Assembly: GCF_032337115.1 (NCBI RefSeq) | Contig: NZ_JAVXZY010000001.1 | Location: 868,001-932,000, forward strand | Length of the DNA stretch: 64,000 bases | Source of the DNA: Roseateles_C aquae | GTDB taxonomy: Bacteria > Pseudomonadota > Gammaproteobacteria > Burkholderiales > Burkholderiaceae_C | Direction: 5' to 3' | In this document: piece by piece, positions 1-8,135 of the stretch | Layout of the letters: each line of letters begins with the position of its first letter | How positions within the stretch are numbered: the first letter of the stretch is position 1 | The notes under the pieces: generated by a model | The model's input: the letters and a program-made list of their open reading frames with translations, nothing else | Database searches by the model: none | What the model was told of the DNA's origin: nothing | Position numbers and translations under genes: made by a program

Positions 1-448
1 GCGCCGACGGCAGGATCTCGCCATCCCAGCGGCCCATGGCGATCAAGGGCTCAGGGTCGTCGGCGCTGCGCACCGCCACCAGCGAGCAGACAAAGCGGGC
101 GCGGTGCGGGCCCGGCTTGCCGGCCAGCTGTTCGAGCAGCACGCGGTTGTTGTCGGCATCGGACTTGGGCTGGCCAAACAGCGTTGCAAAACGCGCCGAC
201 AGCACACCCGGCGCGCCACCCAAGGCATCGACCGACAGGCCCGAATCGTCGGCCAGTGCCGGCAGTCCGCTGGCGGCCGCGGCGTGGCGGGCCTTGGCCA
301 GCGAGTTCTCGACGAAGCTGTGAAACGGCTCCTCGGCCTCGGTGATGCCCAGCGAGCCCTGGGTCACGAGTTCGATACCCAGGGGTGCAAACAGCGCCTG
401 CAGTTCAAGCAGCTTCTTGGCATTGTTGGAGGCGAGGACGATCTTCAT
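1..448 (-). CDS. rdgB: dITP/XTP pyrophosphatase (RdgB/HAM1 family), 3' end outside window
   Basis: Hydrolyses non-canonical purine triphosphates (dITP, XTP) to monophosphates, keeping them out of DNA and RNA. The first 149 residues are present; the family is about 200 residues, so roughly the last quarter lies beyond the window edge. The N-terminal substrate-binding motif ASNNAKK (residues 6-12) and the signature DDSGLSVDALGGAPGVLSAR (68-87), which holds the acidic catalytic residues, are intact. ATG start at 448-446. It begins 4 bases after the rph stop, so the two are cotranscribed; rph-rdgB adjacency is common in proteobacteria. Confidence 0.95.
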   Translation of the reverse strand, partial: MKIVLASNNAKKLLELQALFAPLGIELVTQGSLGITEAEEPFHSFVENSLAKARHAAAASGLPALADDSGLSVDALGGAPGVLSARFATLFGQPKSDADNNRVLLEQLAGKPGPHRARFVCSLVAVRSADDPEPLIAMGRWDGEILPSA

Positions 449-452
449 CGCT

Positions 453-1184
453 TCAGAGCCCCAGCGCGTCGCGCTGCGCCTGCAGCAACTCGCCGATGCC
501 CTTCTCGGCCAGGTCCAGCAAGGCGTTCATTTCCTTGCGGCTGAAGGCCACGCCCTCGGCCGTGCCCTGCAGTTCGACAAAGCCGCCGCTGGCCGTCATC
601 ACGACGTTCATGTCGGTGTCGCAGGCCGAATCCTCGGTGTACTCCAGATCGAGCAGCGGCTGCCCGTCGACGATGCCGACCGAGATCGCGGCCACGCCAT
701 CCTTGATCGGCGAGCGCGAGATCTTGCTCTGTGCCAGCAGCCAGCTGACGGCGTCATGCGCCGCCACATAGGCGCCGGTGATGGCGGCGGTGCGGGTGCC
801 ACCATCGGCCTGGATCACATCGCAATCGAGATGGATGGTGCGCTCACCCAGGGCGGACAGATCGAACACACAGCGCAGCGAACGGCCGATCAGGCGCTGG
901 ATTTCCTGGGTGCGGCCGCTCTGCTTGCCGCGCGCGGCCTCGCGGTCGCTGCGGGTGTGGGTGGCGCGCGGCAGCATGCCGTACTCGGCCGTCACCCAGC
1001 CCTCGCCCGAGCCTTTCTTGTGCGGCGGCACCTTTTCCTCGACCGAGGCGGTGCACAGCACCTTGGTATTGCCAAACTCGATCAGCACCGCGCCTTCGGC
1101 ATGGCATGTGTAGTGGCGCGTGATGCGCACCGGGCGCAGGGCGTTGGCGGCGCGCGTCTGGCGCGAAGGCAGGGAGTTGGTCAT
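453..1184 (-). CDS. rph: Ribonuclease PH
   Basis: Phosphorolytic 3'-5' exoribonuclease that trims tRNA 3' ends using phosphate as co-substrate; works as a cytosolic hexamer. At 243 residues it has the usual length. Visible family signatures are the phosphate-site segment DGGTRTAAITGAY near residues 126-138 and the acidic cluster LDLEYTEDSACDTDMN near residues 179-194. The ATG start begins MTNSLPSRQTRAANALRPV, a typical RNase PH N-terminus. It lies directly upstream of rdgB and is separated from the phosphatase gene before it by a hairpin plus T-run, so it probably has its own promoter in that 84-base gap. Confidence 0.97.
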   Translation of the reverse strand: MTNSLPSRQTRAANALRPVRITRHYTCHAEGAVLIEFGNTKVLCTASVEEKVPPHKKGSGEGWVTAEYGMLPRATHTRSDREAARGKQSGRTQEIQRLIGRSLRCVFDLSALGERTIHLDCDVIQADGGTRTAAITGAYVAAHDAVSWLLAQSKISRSPIKDGVAAISVGIVDGQPLLDLEYTEDSACDTDMNVVMTASGGFVELQGTAEGVAFSRKEMNALLDLAEKGIGELLQAQRDALGL

Positions 1185-1220
1185 GTGGTGGCCCTTGCGG
1201 AAAATTCGTCGTCGTTCAAG

Positions 1221-1245
1221 AAAAACGGCCCCGCGAGCGGAGCCG
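1221..1245 (-). terminator. Rho-independent terminator after the kinase-phosphatase operon
   Basis: Read on the minus strand, an 8-bp stem (CGGCTCCG / CGGGGCCG, one G-U pair) closes a CTCG loop and is followed by TTTTT. It sits between the PP2C stop (1269) and the rph start (1184), separating the two transcription units. Confidence 0.8.
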
Positions 1246-1268
1246 GTCGGTGGTCGGGCGGCAGATGC

Positions 1269-2177
1269 TCAGGCGTGCTTCTTTCCAGCGCGGCGGATCG
1301 CTTCCTGGATCTCGCGCACCGAGCGCTCGATCTCAGCCTCGTCCATCTCATGGCCTTCGGCGGCGGCACCCTGGATTGTCGAGGCAAAGCCGGTGTCGTC
1401 CATGCCCTGAGTGGAAATCGAGTCCATCGCCTCTTCGGGCTCGTCCTCGCCTTCCCACTCGACCGCCAGCGCGGTGACGTTGTCGCTGCGCGCGCCACCC
1501 ATGCGCAGCGCCTGCTCGACCAGCTCGGGCACCGCATCGGAAATCACACGGGCCGACAACTGCTCGGCAATCGTCACATCGGAGAGCACGCTCCACAGCC
1601 CGTCCGAGCACAGCATCATCCGGTCACCCGGCTGCAGCGGGATGGGCCCGGTGATGTCGACCATGGGCTTGCCCGGGCTGCCCAGGCAGGTGAACAGCAC
1701 ATTGCGGTTGAAGCGTTCGGCGCCGGTGGGCTGGCGGCCCAGCGCCTCTTGCAGCTCGCTGTAGGAATGGTCGCGTGTGCGCGCCACCAGCTCCTTGCCG
1801 CGCAGCATGTACAGCCGCGAATCGCCGCAATGGGCCCAGTGGGCGTTGCCGCGCTGCAGCACGCAAACGACGATGGTGGTGCGCGGCGTATCGGTGAGGC
1901 CCTTGTCCGCGCCATAGCGCAGCAGCTGCTGATGGGCCACCAGCACCGCGTCTTCCAGAAAACGCACCACATCGCCCAGCATCGGCTTGGCATCGCGCTG
2001 GAACATGCTGGCCACCGTCTGCAGCGCGATCTGCGCGGCGACCTCGCCCTCCGGATGGCCACCCATGCCGTCGGCCAATGCAAACATCACCGCATCGCGG
2101 GTGTAGCAATAACCCATGCGGTCTTCGTTCTTCTCCCGGCCGCCGCGGCGGCTGACCTGATAGACGCCAAATTTCAC
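1269..2177 (-). CDS. PP2C-family protein serine/threonine phosphatase
   Basis: Metal-dependent protein phosphatase, expected to reverse phosphorylation by the kinase encoded just upstream. Residues 1-240 are a PP2C domain: R14/E18-D19 of the RxKNEDR start motif, metal-binding D36-G37 in ADGMGGH, GDSRLY (118-123), SDGLW (191-195) and SDNVTAL (231-237). Residues 245-302 form an acidic tail ending in a predicted helix and a basic terminus (RRAGKKHA), of unknown role. It starts with GTG at 2177-2175, overlapping the kinase stop by 4 bases (GTGA), so translation of the two is coupled. Its substrates are not identifiable from sequence. No membrane segment is seen, so it is cytosolic. Confidence 0.93.
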   Translation of the reverse strand: MKFGVYQVSRRGGREKNEDRMGYCYTRDAVMFALADGMGGHPEGEVAAQIALQTVASMFQRDAKPMLGDVVRFLEDAVLVAHQQLLRYGADKGLTDTPRTTIVVCVLQRGNAHWAHCGDSRLYMLRGKELVARTRDHSYSELQEALGRQPTGAERFNRNVLFTCLGSPGKPMVDITGPIPLQPGDRMMLCSDGLWSVLSDVTIAEQLSARVISDAVPELVEQALRMGGARSDNVTALAVEWEGEDEPEEAMDSISTQGMDDTGFASTIQGAAAEGHEMDEAEIERSVREIQEAIRRAGKKHA

Positions 2178-3142
2178 GCCTTGGCTCCCGTCTTCAGGTT
2201 CTCCAGCTGCAACTTCAAACGCTCACTGAAAGTCAATTTCGTGTACCGGCGCTCGGTTTCGCGGGCCAGTTCCTTTTGCAATGCAAACACGCTCTGCGGC
2301 CGCGACAAGGGGTCCAGCGACATGCACCACTGGGTCACCTCAAGCAGATTGTCCGAATAGACATTGCGCAGTCGCGACAGGCTCAGCGCCAGCCGGTCTT
2401 TCTCCATGCGCTGCGGCGCATCGTTGGGCGGATAGCCCTGCATACAGGCATAGATGCAGGCGCCGATGGCGTAGATGTCGGTCCAGGGGCCGAGCGAGCC
2501 GTCGCGCCGGTACATCTCGGGCGCGGCAAAGCCCGGCGTGTACATCGGCCGAATGAAGTTGCCTTCCTTGCTCAGCACCTCGCGGGCGGCGCCGAAGTCC
2601 AGCAGCACGGCCTTGTTGTCGTTGGTGATGAAGATATTGGCCGGCTTGATGTCCAGGTGCAGCATCTTGTGCTGGTGGACGATGCGCAAGCCCTTCAGGA
2701 TTTCGTCAAACAGCGACCGGATCGTCGATTCGCGGAAGACCTTGTCCCGCTTCAGATCGCGGGCGGTGACGATGAAGTCCTGCAAGGTATCACCTTGCAA
2801 GTAGTTCATCACCATGTAAACGGTTTCGTTTTCGCGCAGGAAATTCAGCACCGAAACGACACTCGGGTGTGAAATCTGCGCCAGTGAGCGGCCTTCTTCG
2901 AAAAAGCTGCGCAGGCCCAAACGATAGAGCGGCTGCTTTTCGGGCTTGACGCGGGGGGTCAGTTCGCCGGGGGAGCGTTCTGCCAGTGACGAAGGCAGGT
3001 ATTCCTTCAACGCCACCAGGTGCTGTTCGGGGTCTTCAGCCAGGTAGACGACGCCAAATCCGCCTGCCGCCAGCTTTTTGATGATTTGGTAGCCCCCAAC
3101 TACCGTTCCTGCGGGCAATGGCGCCGGTTTCGGCTTTGACAT
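2174..3142 (-). CDS. Serine/threonine protein kinase (Hanks type, soluble)
   Basis: Cytosolic eukaryotic-like kinase of 322 residues. The domain spans about residues 17-300: glycine loop AAGGFGVVY (25-33), ATP-anchoring lysine K46 in ALKEYLP, catalytic HLDIKPAN (162-169), DFG (182-184), APE (207-209) and DIYAIG (222-227). The residue before the catalytic Asp is Leu, not Arg, making it a non-RD kinase that may not need activation-loop phosphorylation. No membrane segment or sensory domain is present. I chose the ATG at 3142 (MSKPKPAPLPAGTVVGGYQ); an in-frame ATG at 3175 would add 11 residues and overlap the yicC start. It forms a two-gene operon with the PP2C phosphatase. Confidence 0.92.
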   Translation of the reverse strand: MSKPKPAPLPAGTVVGGYQIIKKLAAGGFGVVYLAEDPEQHLVALKEYLPSSLAERSPGELTPRVKPEKQPLYRLGLRSFFEEGRSLAQISHPSVVSVLNFLRENETVYMVMNYLQGDTLQDFIVTARDLKRDKVFRESTIRSLFDEILKGLRIVHQHKMLHLDIKPANIFITNDNKAVLLDFGAAREVLSKEGNFIRPMYTPGFAAPEMYRRDGSLGPWTDIYAIGACIYACMQGYPPNDAPQRMEKDRLALSLSRLRNVYSDNLLEVTQWCMSLDPLSRPQSVFALQKELARETERRYTKLTFSERLKLQLENLKTGAKA

Positions 3143-3173
3143 AATCGAGTTTTGATTGCTACACCGAATGCTC

Positions 3174-4085
3174 ATGCCAGTTTACAGCATGACAGGTTAT
3201 GCCAGCGCCAGCTCGCAACCTGTCCAGGAAGGCGAAACGAGCACTGTCACGGGCACCAGCGTGACCGTGGAAGCCCGCTCCGTCAATGGGCGTTTTCTCG
3301 ACCTCAGCATGCGCATGCCCGAAGACCTGCGCGGTCTTGAGCCGGCACTGCGTGAATTGGTCAGCGCCACCGTCAAGCGCGGCAAGATCGAGTTGCGCAT
3401 CAACACGCAGCGCGAATCGGAGTCAGCCTGGCCGCAGCCGCAGCCCGAACAGCTGAACCGGCTGGCACGGCTGGAAAGCACCATCCAGGGCTGGTTGCCC
3501 AAGGCCGCGCCGCTGTCGGTGCAGGAGGTGCTGCAATGGTGCAAGAGCGGTGGCACGACCGAGAAGCTCGACGAAGCCACGCTGGACGCCGCCCGCCGCT
3601 GCATCGCCGGCCTGGCCGAGGCCCGTGAACGCGAGGGCGAGAAGCTGGTTGCCATCCTGCTGGAGCGTGTCGCCACCCTGCGCAGCCTGGCCGACCAGGC
3701 CGAGCCGCTCCTGCCCCAGGTGGTGCAGCGCCAGCAGCAGCGCTTTCTGGAGCGCTGGCAGGAGGCGCTGGCCAGCAGCGGCGCGGCCAACACGGTGTCC
3801 GAGGAAGCGCTGCGCGAACGCGCGCTGAACGAGGCCGCCGCCTATGCGATTCGCATCGACGTCGCCGAGGAACTGGCCCGCCTGCGCGCCCATCTCGATG
3901 AAATCACCCGGCTGCTGAAAAAGGGCGGCGAATTGGGCAAACGGCTGGACTTCCTGATCCAGGAGTTGCACCGCGAGGCCAATACCCTGGGCTCCAAGTC
4001 CTCGGCGTTGGATCTGACCAATATCTCGGTGGAGATGAAGGTTGCCATCGAACAGCTGCGCGAGCAGGTTCAGAACATCGAATAA
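3174..4085 (+). CDS. yicC: YicC/YloC-family endoribonuclease
   Basis: Member of the YicC family of endoribonucleases, which in E. coli affects stationary-phase growth and small-RNA decay. With the ATG at 3174 (MPVYSMTGYASA) the product is 303 residues, slightly longer than E. coli YicC (about 287). The N-terminal SMTGYA signature and the strongly conserved C-terminal stretch from EELARLRAHLDE through KRLDFLIQELHREANTLGSK to the end are complete. An in-frame TTG at 3156 and ATG at 3168 are alternative starts. It is divergent from the kinase gene (31 bases between start codons) and leads into gmk after 14 bases, a classic yicC-gmk arrangement. Confidence 0.93.
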   Translation: MPVYSMTGYASASSQPVQEGETSTVTGTSVTVEARSVNGRFLDLSMRMPEDLRGLEPALRELVSATVKRGKIELRINTQRESESAWPQPQPEQLNRLARLESTIQGWLPKAAPLSVQEVLQWCKSGGTTEKLDEATLDAARRCIAGLAEAREREGEKLVAILLERVATLRSLADQAEPLLPQVVQRQQQRFLERWQEALASSGAANTVSEEALRERALNEAAAYAIRIDVAEELARLRAHLDEITRLLKKGGELGKRLDFLIQELHREANTLGSKSSALDLTNISVEMKVAIEQLREQVQNIE

Positions 4086-4099
4086 GACTCCCCAAACAC

Positions 4100-4720
4100 A
4101 TGGAATACCCCGGCAATCTCTTCGTTGTCGCCGCCCCCAGCGGCGCCGGCAAATCCAGCCTGGTCAAGGCCCTGCTGGAACTGGACGCCAAGCTGGCCGT
4201 CTCGATCTCGCACACCTCGCGCGCACCGCGCGGCCAGGAACAGCATGGTCGCGAGTACTGGTTCATCAGCCCGGACGAGTTCCGCGCCATGGCCGAGCGC
4301 GGCGAGTTCTTCGAATGGGCCGAGGTGCACGGCAATCTGTATGGCACCTCGCGGTCTGCCATCGAAGCTCGCATGGCTCATGGTGAAGACGTGGTGCTGG
4401 AGATCGACTTCCAGGGCGCGCTGCAGATCAAGCAGCTCTTCCCCTACGCGGTGCTGGTCTTCATCCTGCCACCCAGCTGGGAGGAACTGGAGCAGCGTTT
4501 GAACCGTCGCGGCGACACCCAGCCCGAGGTGATTGCCAAGCGCATGGCCAATGCCCGTGTCGAGGTGGCGCAGGCGCAAAGCTTCGATTTCGTCGTCGTC
4601 AATGCGGTGTTCGAAACTGCGCTTTTCGATCTGAAGGCGATTGTTCACGCGCAGCGGTTAAAATACGCTGCTCAGCGCCGCAATCGCTCGGCCGTCTTCC
4701 GCGCACTCGACCTGCCCTGA
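4100..4720 (+). CDS. gmk: Guanylate kinase
   Basis: Phosphorylates GMP to GDP with ATP, an essential step of guanine nucleotide supply. The 206-residue protein carries the P-loop APSGAGKSS (12-20), the GMP-binding SHTSRAPRGQEQHGREYWF region (37-55) and FFEWAEVHGNLYGTSRS (70-86). Length and order match the family. It sits between yicC and rpoZ in the conserved gmk-rpoZ-spoT cluster, linking GMP supply to (p)ppGpp metabolism. Confidence 0.98.
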   Translation: MEYPGNLFVVAAPSGAGKSSLVKALLELDAKLAVSISHTSRAPRGQEQHGREYWFISPDEFRAMAERGEFFEWAEVHGNLYGTSRSAIEARMAHGEDVVLEIDFQGALQIKQLFPYAVLVFILPPSWEELEQRLNRRGDTQPEVIAKRMANARVEVAQAQSFDFVVVNAVFETALFDLKAIVHAQRLKYAAQRRNRSAVFRALDLP

Positions 4721-4784
4721 AGCCGTCCGAAGCGCCTGGATTTGCTCCGGCGACGCTCCCCAACAACATCACCTGGAACCCAAA

Positions 4785-4988
4785 ATGGCCCGCATCACCG
4801 TTGAAGATTGCCTGACCAAGATCCCGAACCGCTTCCAGCTGGTGCTCGCCGCGACCTACCGCGCTCGCATGCTGAGCCAGGGCCATACGCCCAAGATCGA
4901 AAGCAAGAACAAGCCCGGCGTGACCGCCCTGCGCGAAATCGCTGCTGGCGAAGTCGGCGTGGAAATGCTGCGCAAGGTGCCGGTCTGA
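4785..4988 (+). CDS. rpoZ: RNA polymerase omega subunit
   Basis: Small accessory subunit that helps the beta' subunit fold and forms part of a ppGpp-binding site in proteobacterial RNA polymerase. The 67-residue sequence MARITVEDCLTKIPNRFQLV followed by LAATYRARMLSQG is diagnostic for betaproteobacterial omega. Residues 2-5 (ARIT) match the conserved N-terminus that contributes to ppGpp site 1 in E. coli. It is followed by a strong terminator, so spoT downstream can be transcribed separately. Confidence 0.98.
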   Translation: MARITVEDCLTKIPNRFQLVLAATYRARMLSQGHTPKIESKNKPGVTALREIAAGEVGVEMLRKVPV

Positions 4989-5030
4989 GCCTTTGAGCCG
5001 CGGCGCACTGCCGCCTGCCTAGCCTGAGTC

Positions 5031-5055
5031 GGGCGCCCGCTGTGGCGCCCTTTTT
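5031..5055 (+). terminator. Rho-independent terminator after rpoZ
   Basis: Perfect 7-bp stem GGGCGCC / GGCGCCC around a 6-base loop, followed directly by TTTTT. It lies 42 bases after the rpoZ stop and 67 bases before the spoT start. Confidence 0.88.
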
Positions 5056-5121
5056 CATTTCTATCGCGGCAATAGTGAACCCTGGCTGATGCCTGCTGTC
5101 AGCATGCGGTAAATTCGGGCC

Positions 5122-7395
5122 ATGGGTTTTCGCTCCTTCGCCGCCGCTCGCCTGCCTGCCGCTTTGTCCGGCCTGCCCGGTCTCGCCAAGAACGCCCCCG
5201 AGGCGACGCAGGCCGAGGCGGCGTCATTCGACATCTTGCTGCACCGCCTGGCCTATCTGCCCAAGGCCGATATCAAGCGCATCCGCGAGGCCTACAAGTT
5301 TGCCGATGAGGCCCATCTGGGCCAGTTCCGCGCCAGCGGCGAGCCCTACATCACCCATCCGATTGCCGTCGCCGGCATCTGCGCCGAATGGCGGCTCGAC
5401 GCCCAGGCCATCATGGCCGCGCTGATGCACGACGCGATGGAGGATTGCGGTGTCACCAAGACCGAGCTGATCGAGCGCTTCGAGGCGCCCACGGCCGAGC
5501 TGGTCGATGGCCTCACCAAGCTCGACAAGCTGCAGTTCTCCACCAAGGAAGAGTCGCAGGCCGAGAGCTTTCGCAAGATGCTGCTGGCAATGGCGCGCGA
5601 CGTCCGCGTCATCCTGATCAAGCTGGCCGACCGTCTTCACAATATGCGCACCATGGGCGCGATGGCCTTCGAGAAGCGCCGCCGCATCGCCCGCGAGACG
5701 CTGGACATCTACGCGCCGATAGCCCACCGGCTGGGCCTGAACGAGATCTATCGCGAGCTGCAGGAGCTGTCCTTCCAGTACATCCACCCCTGGCGGCATG
5801 CCGCGCTGTCCAAGGCGATTGCCAAGGCGCGCGGCAATCGGCGCGATCTGGTCTCGCGCATCGAGAAGGACGTCAGCAAGGCCTTCGCCGAATCCGGCGT
5901 CAAGGTCGAGATCCAGGGCCGCGAGAAGACCCTGTTCTCGATCTACAAGAAGATGCGCGACAAGCACCTGAGCTTTGCCCAGGTCAGCGACATCTTTGGC
6001 TTTCGCATCGTCGTGCAGGACCTGCCGCAGTGCTATTTGTCGCTGGGCGTGCTGCACCAGCTCTACAAGCCGCAGCCGGGCCGCTTCAAGGACTACATCG
6101 CCATCCCCAAGCCCAATGGCTACCAATCGCTGCACACCACCCTCGTCAGCCCGCTGGGCACGCCGGTGGAATTCCAGATGCGCACCGAGACCATGCATAT
6201 CGTGGCCGAAAAAGGTGTGGCGGCGCACTGGCTGTACAAGAACAAGGGCGACCCCAAGGCCGCCCAGCAGCTCGGCTCGCGCTGGTTGCAGTCGCTGATC
6301 GACATCCAGGACGAAACCCGCGACGCCAACGAGTTCCTCGAACACGTCAAGATTGATCTCTTCCCTGACGCGGTCTATGTCTTCACGCCCAAGAGCAAGA
6401 TCATGGCGCTGCCGCGCGGCGCCACGCCAGTCGACTTTGCCTACGCGATCCACTCCGATGTGGGCGATCATTGCGTGGCCGCCAAGGTCAACGGCGAACC
6501 GGTGCCGCTGCGGGTCGAGCTGCGCAGCGGCGATGTGATCGAGATCGTCACCGCCACCGGCGCGCGCCCCAATCCGGCCTGGCTGAGCTTTGTACGCACC
6601 GGCCGGGCGCGCTCCAAGATCCGCCATTTCCTGAAGAATCTGGAACAGGAAGAATCGCGCGAGCTGGGTCAGAAGATGCTGGCCCAGGCGCTGCGCGCCG
6701 AGGGCCTGGCCCTGCCGAGCCTCGACGACGAGGACAACGACGCCGCCCAGCTCTGGCAGGAGCTGGCGCGCTGGGCCGGCAACCGTCATGTGGACGAGTT
6801 GCTGATCGAAATCGGCCTGGGCCGCAAGATCGCCACCATCGTGGCCAAGAAGCTGGCCCGCATGCTGGCCGAGCAAGGCCAGCGCCCCGACGCGGTGATG
6901 CTCAGCATGGGCCGCTTTGCCAGTGATGACGCCCCGGCCCAGGGCCAGGTCACGCTCGATGGCAGCGAAGGCGCCTCCGTGCGCCTGGCCAGCTGCTGCC
7001 GGCCGATTCCGGGCGACGACATCAAGGGCTATCTGGGCCGCGGCGAAGGCCTGGTCGTGCACACCGCCGAATGTCAGGTCGGCCGCCGACTCTACCAGCG
7101 CGACAGCGAGCATTGGATTGCCGTCGCCTGGGCCGAGGAGCTGACGCGCAGCTTCGAGGCTGCGATTGGCGTGCTGATGCAAAACGGCAAGGGGGTGTTG
7201 GCGCAGATCGCGACGGCCGTCAGCAGCGCCGAAGCCGACATCACCCACATCTCGATGAGCGACGAGGCCCAGCAGCGCGAAACCGCCGAGATGCAGTTGC
7301 TCCTGAGCGTGCGCGACCGCCTGCATCTGGCCGATGTGCTGCGCACGATCAAGCGCTCGCCGATGGTCTTGCGGGTTTGGCGCATCAAGCCCTAG
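5122..7395 (+). CDS. spoT: Bifunctional (p)ppGpp synthetase/hydrolase
   Basis: Makes and degrades the stringent-response alarmone (p)ppGpp. The 757 residues hold an HD hydrolase domain (about 45-195, with HDAMED at 103-108), a synthetase domain (about 240-370), a TGS domain beginning at VFTPKSKIMALPRGATPV (about 415-475), and a C-terminal ACT domain (about 675-755). The segment GRFKDYIAIPK carries the RFKD motif of SpoT/Rel-type bifunctional enzymes rather than the EFDD motif of synthetase-only RelA. An intact HDxxED points to working hydrolase. The start at 5122 lies after the rpoZ terminator; I see no strong Shine-Dalgarno. Downstream it converges on greB across a gap full of inverted repeats. 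Confidence 0.96.
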   Translation: MGFRSFAAARLPAALSGLPGLAKNAPEATQAEAASFDILLHRLAYLPKADIKRIREAYKFADEAHLGQFRASGEPYITHPIAVAGICAEWRLDAQAIMAALMHDAMEDCGVTKTELIERFEAPTAELVDGLTKLDKLQFSTKEESQAESFRKMLLAMARDVRVILIKLADRLHNMRTMGAMAFEKRRRIARETLDIYAPIAHRLGLNEIYRELQELSFQYIHPWRHAALSKAIAKARGNRRDLVSRIEKDVSKAFAESGVKVEIQGREKTLFSIYKKMRDKHLSFAQVSDIFGFRIVVQDLPQCYLSLGVLHQLYKPQPGRFKDYIAIPKPNGYQSLHTTLVSPLGTPVEFQMRTETMHIVAEKGVAAHWLYKNKGDPKAAQQLGSRWLQSLIDIQDETRDANEFLEHVKIDLFPDAVYVFTPKSKIMALPRGATPVDFAYAIHSDVGDHCVAAKVNGEPVPLRVELRSGDVIEIVTATGARPNPAWLSFVRTGRARSKIRHFLKNLEQEESRELGQKMLAQALRAEGLALPSLDDEDNDAAQLWQELARWAGNRHVDELLIEIGLGRKIATIVAKKLARMLAEQGQRPDAVMLSMGRFASDDAPAQGQVTLDGSEGASVRLASCCRPIPGDDIKGYLGRGEGLVVHTAECQVGRRLYQRDSEHWIAVAWAEELTRSFEAAIGVLMQNGKGVLAQIATAVSSAEADITHISMSDEAQQRETAEMQLLLSVRDRLHLADVLRTIKRSPMVLRVWRIKP

Positions 7396-7402
7396 CTGTG
7401 GG

Positions 7403-7512
7403 CCCCTCGCCCGCGGGGACGCGGGCGGTCCCCCGAGGGGACGCCGCTGACGACGAGGAGCCCTCGCCTTCAGCGGCTCGCCTTGTTCTTGGGGCGGCCC
7501 GGCGAACAAGGC
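7403..7512. repeat. Three consecutive inverted repeats between spoT and greB
   Basis: The 135-base convergent gap contains three perfect inverted repeats in a row: CCCCTCG (7403-7409) with CGAGGGG (7434-7440); GCCGCTGA (7443-7450) with TCAGCGGC (7470-7477); GCCTTGTTC (7480-7488) with GAACAAGGC (7504-7512). Each encloses smaller complementary stretches. None has a T-run, so it may be a mosaic intergenic repeat element or a structured bidirectional terminator. Confidence 0.65.
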
Positions 7513-7530
7513 AGAGTCATTGAATTCAAA

Positions 7531-8088
7531 CTAGGCCTTCGGTGCCGGATAGCGGACTTCCAGCACCTCGATCTGCTCGACGCCACCAGGCGTCAAAAGC
7601 TGCAGCTCATCGCCTTCGCGGGCCTTGAGCAGCACGCGGGCGATCGGTGAGATCCAGCTGACTTCGCCGGCCAGGCTGTCGGATTCGTCGATGCCCTTGA
7701 TCGTGATCGTCCGCTCCTCGCCCTTGGCGGTCGCATAGGTCACGGTGGCGCCGAAGAAGATCTGGTCGCTGCCATGGTGGATGCTGGGATCGGCCACCTC
7801 GGCGATGTCCAGGCGCTTGGTCAGAAAGCGCAGCCGCCGGTCAATCTCACGCAGGCGCTTCTTGCCGTAGAGATAGTCGCCATTCTCGGAACGATCGCCG
7901 TTCTTGGCCGCCCAGGACACGATCTCGACGATCTTGGGCCGCTCGACATCGAGCAATTCCATGAACTCGGCACGCAGCCGCGCATAGCCCTCCGGCGTCA
8001 TGTAGTTGCGGGTGCCCTGCGGCAATGCCGGCAGGCCGACCTCGTCATCGTCGTCCTGCTCGCTTTCCTTGGTGAATGCCTTGCTCAT
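7531..8088 (-). CDS. greB: Transcription elongation factor GreB
   Basis: Binds in the RNA polymerase secondary channel and stimulates cleavage of backtracked RNA. With the ATG at 8088 (MSKAFTKESEQDDDDE) the protein has 185 residues. The N-terminal coiled coil carries the tip motif with acidic residues, GDRSENGDYLYGKKRLREID, and the C-terminal FKBP-like domain contains IARVLLKAREGDELQL. The length and the LRFLTKRLD segment are GreB-like rather than GreA-like. An acidic extension (about residues 8-17) precedes the conserved start. Another 23 residues could be added from an in-frame upstream start, but they do not look conserved. Confidence 0.93.
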   Translation of the reverse strand: MSKAFTKESEQDDDDEVGLPALPQGTRNYMTPEGYARLRAEFMELLDVERPKIVEIVSWAAKNGDRSENGDYLYGKKRLREIDRRLRFLTKRLDIAEVADPSIHHGSDQIFFGATVTYATAKGEERTITIKGIDESDSLAGEVSWISPIARVLLKAREGDELQLLTPGGVEQIEVLEVRYPAPKA

Positions 8089-8135
8089 GCCGTGTATTGT
8101 GTCGCCATCCATCGTGACGACGAGGCGCAAGGGCC

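Noticed and set aside
342..2360. Long open frame (over 600 codons) on the plus strand opposite rph and the phosphatase
   Set aside because: It is antisense to two clear genes, has a composition of Gln/His/Ala/Arg runs typical of reverse reading of high-GC coding DNA, and shows no domain.
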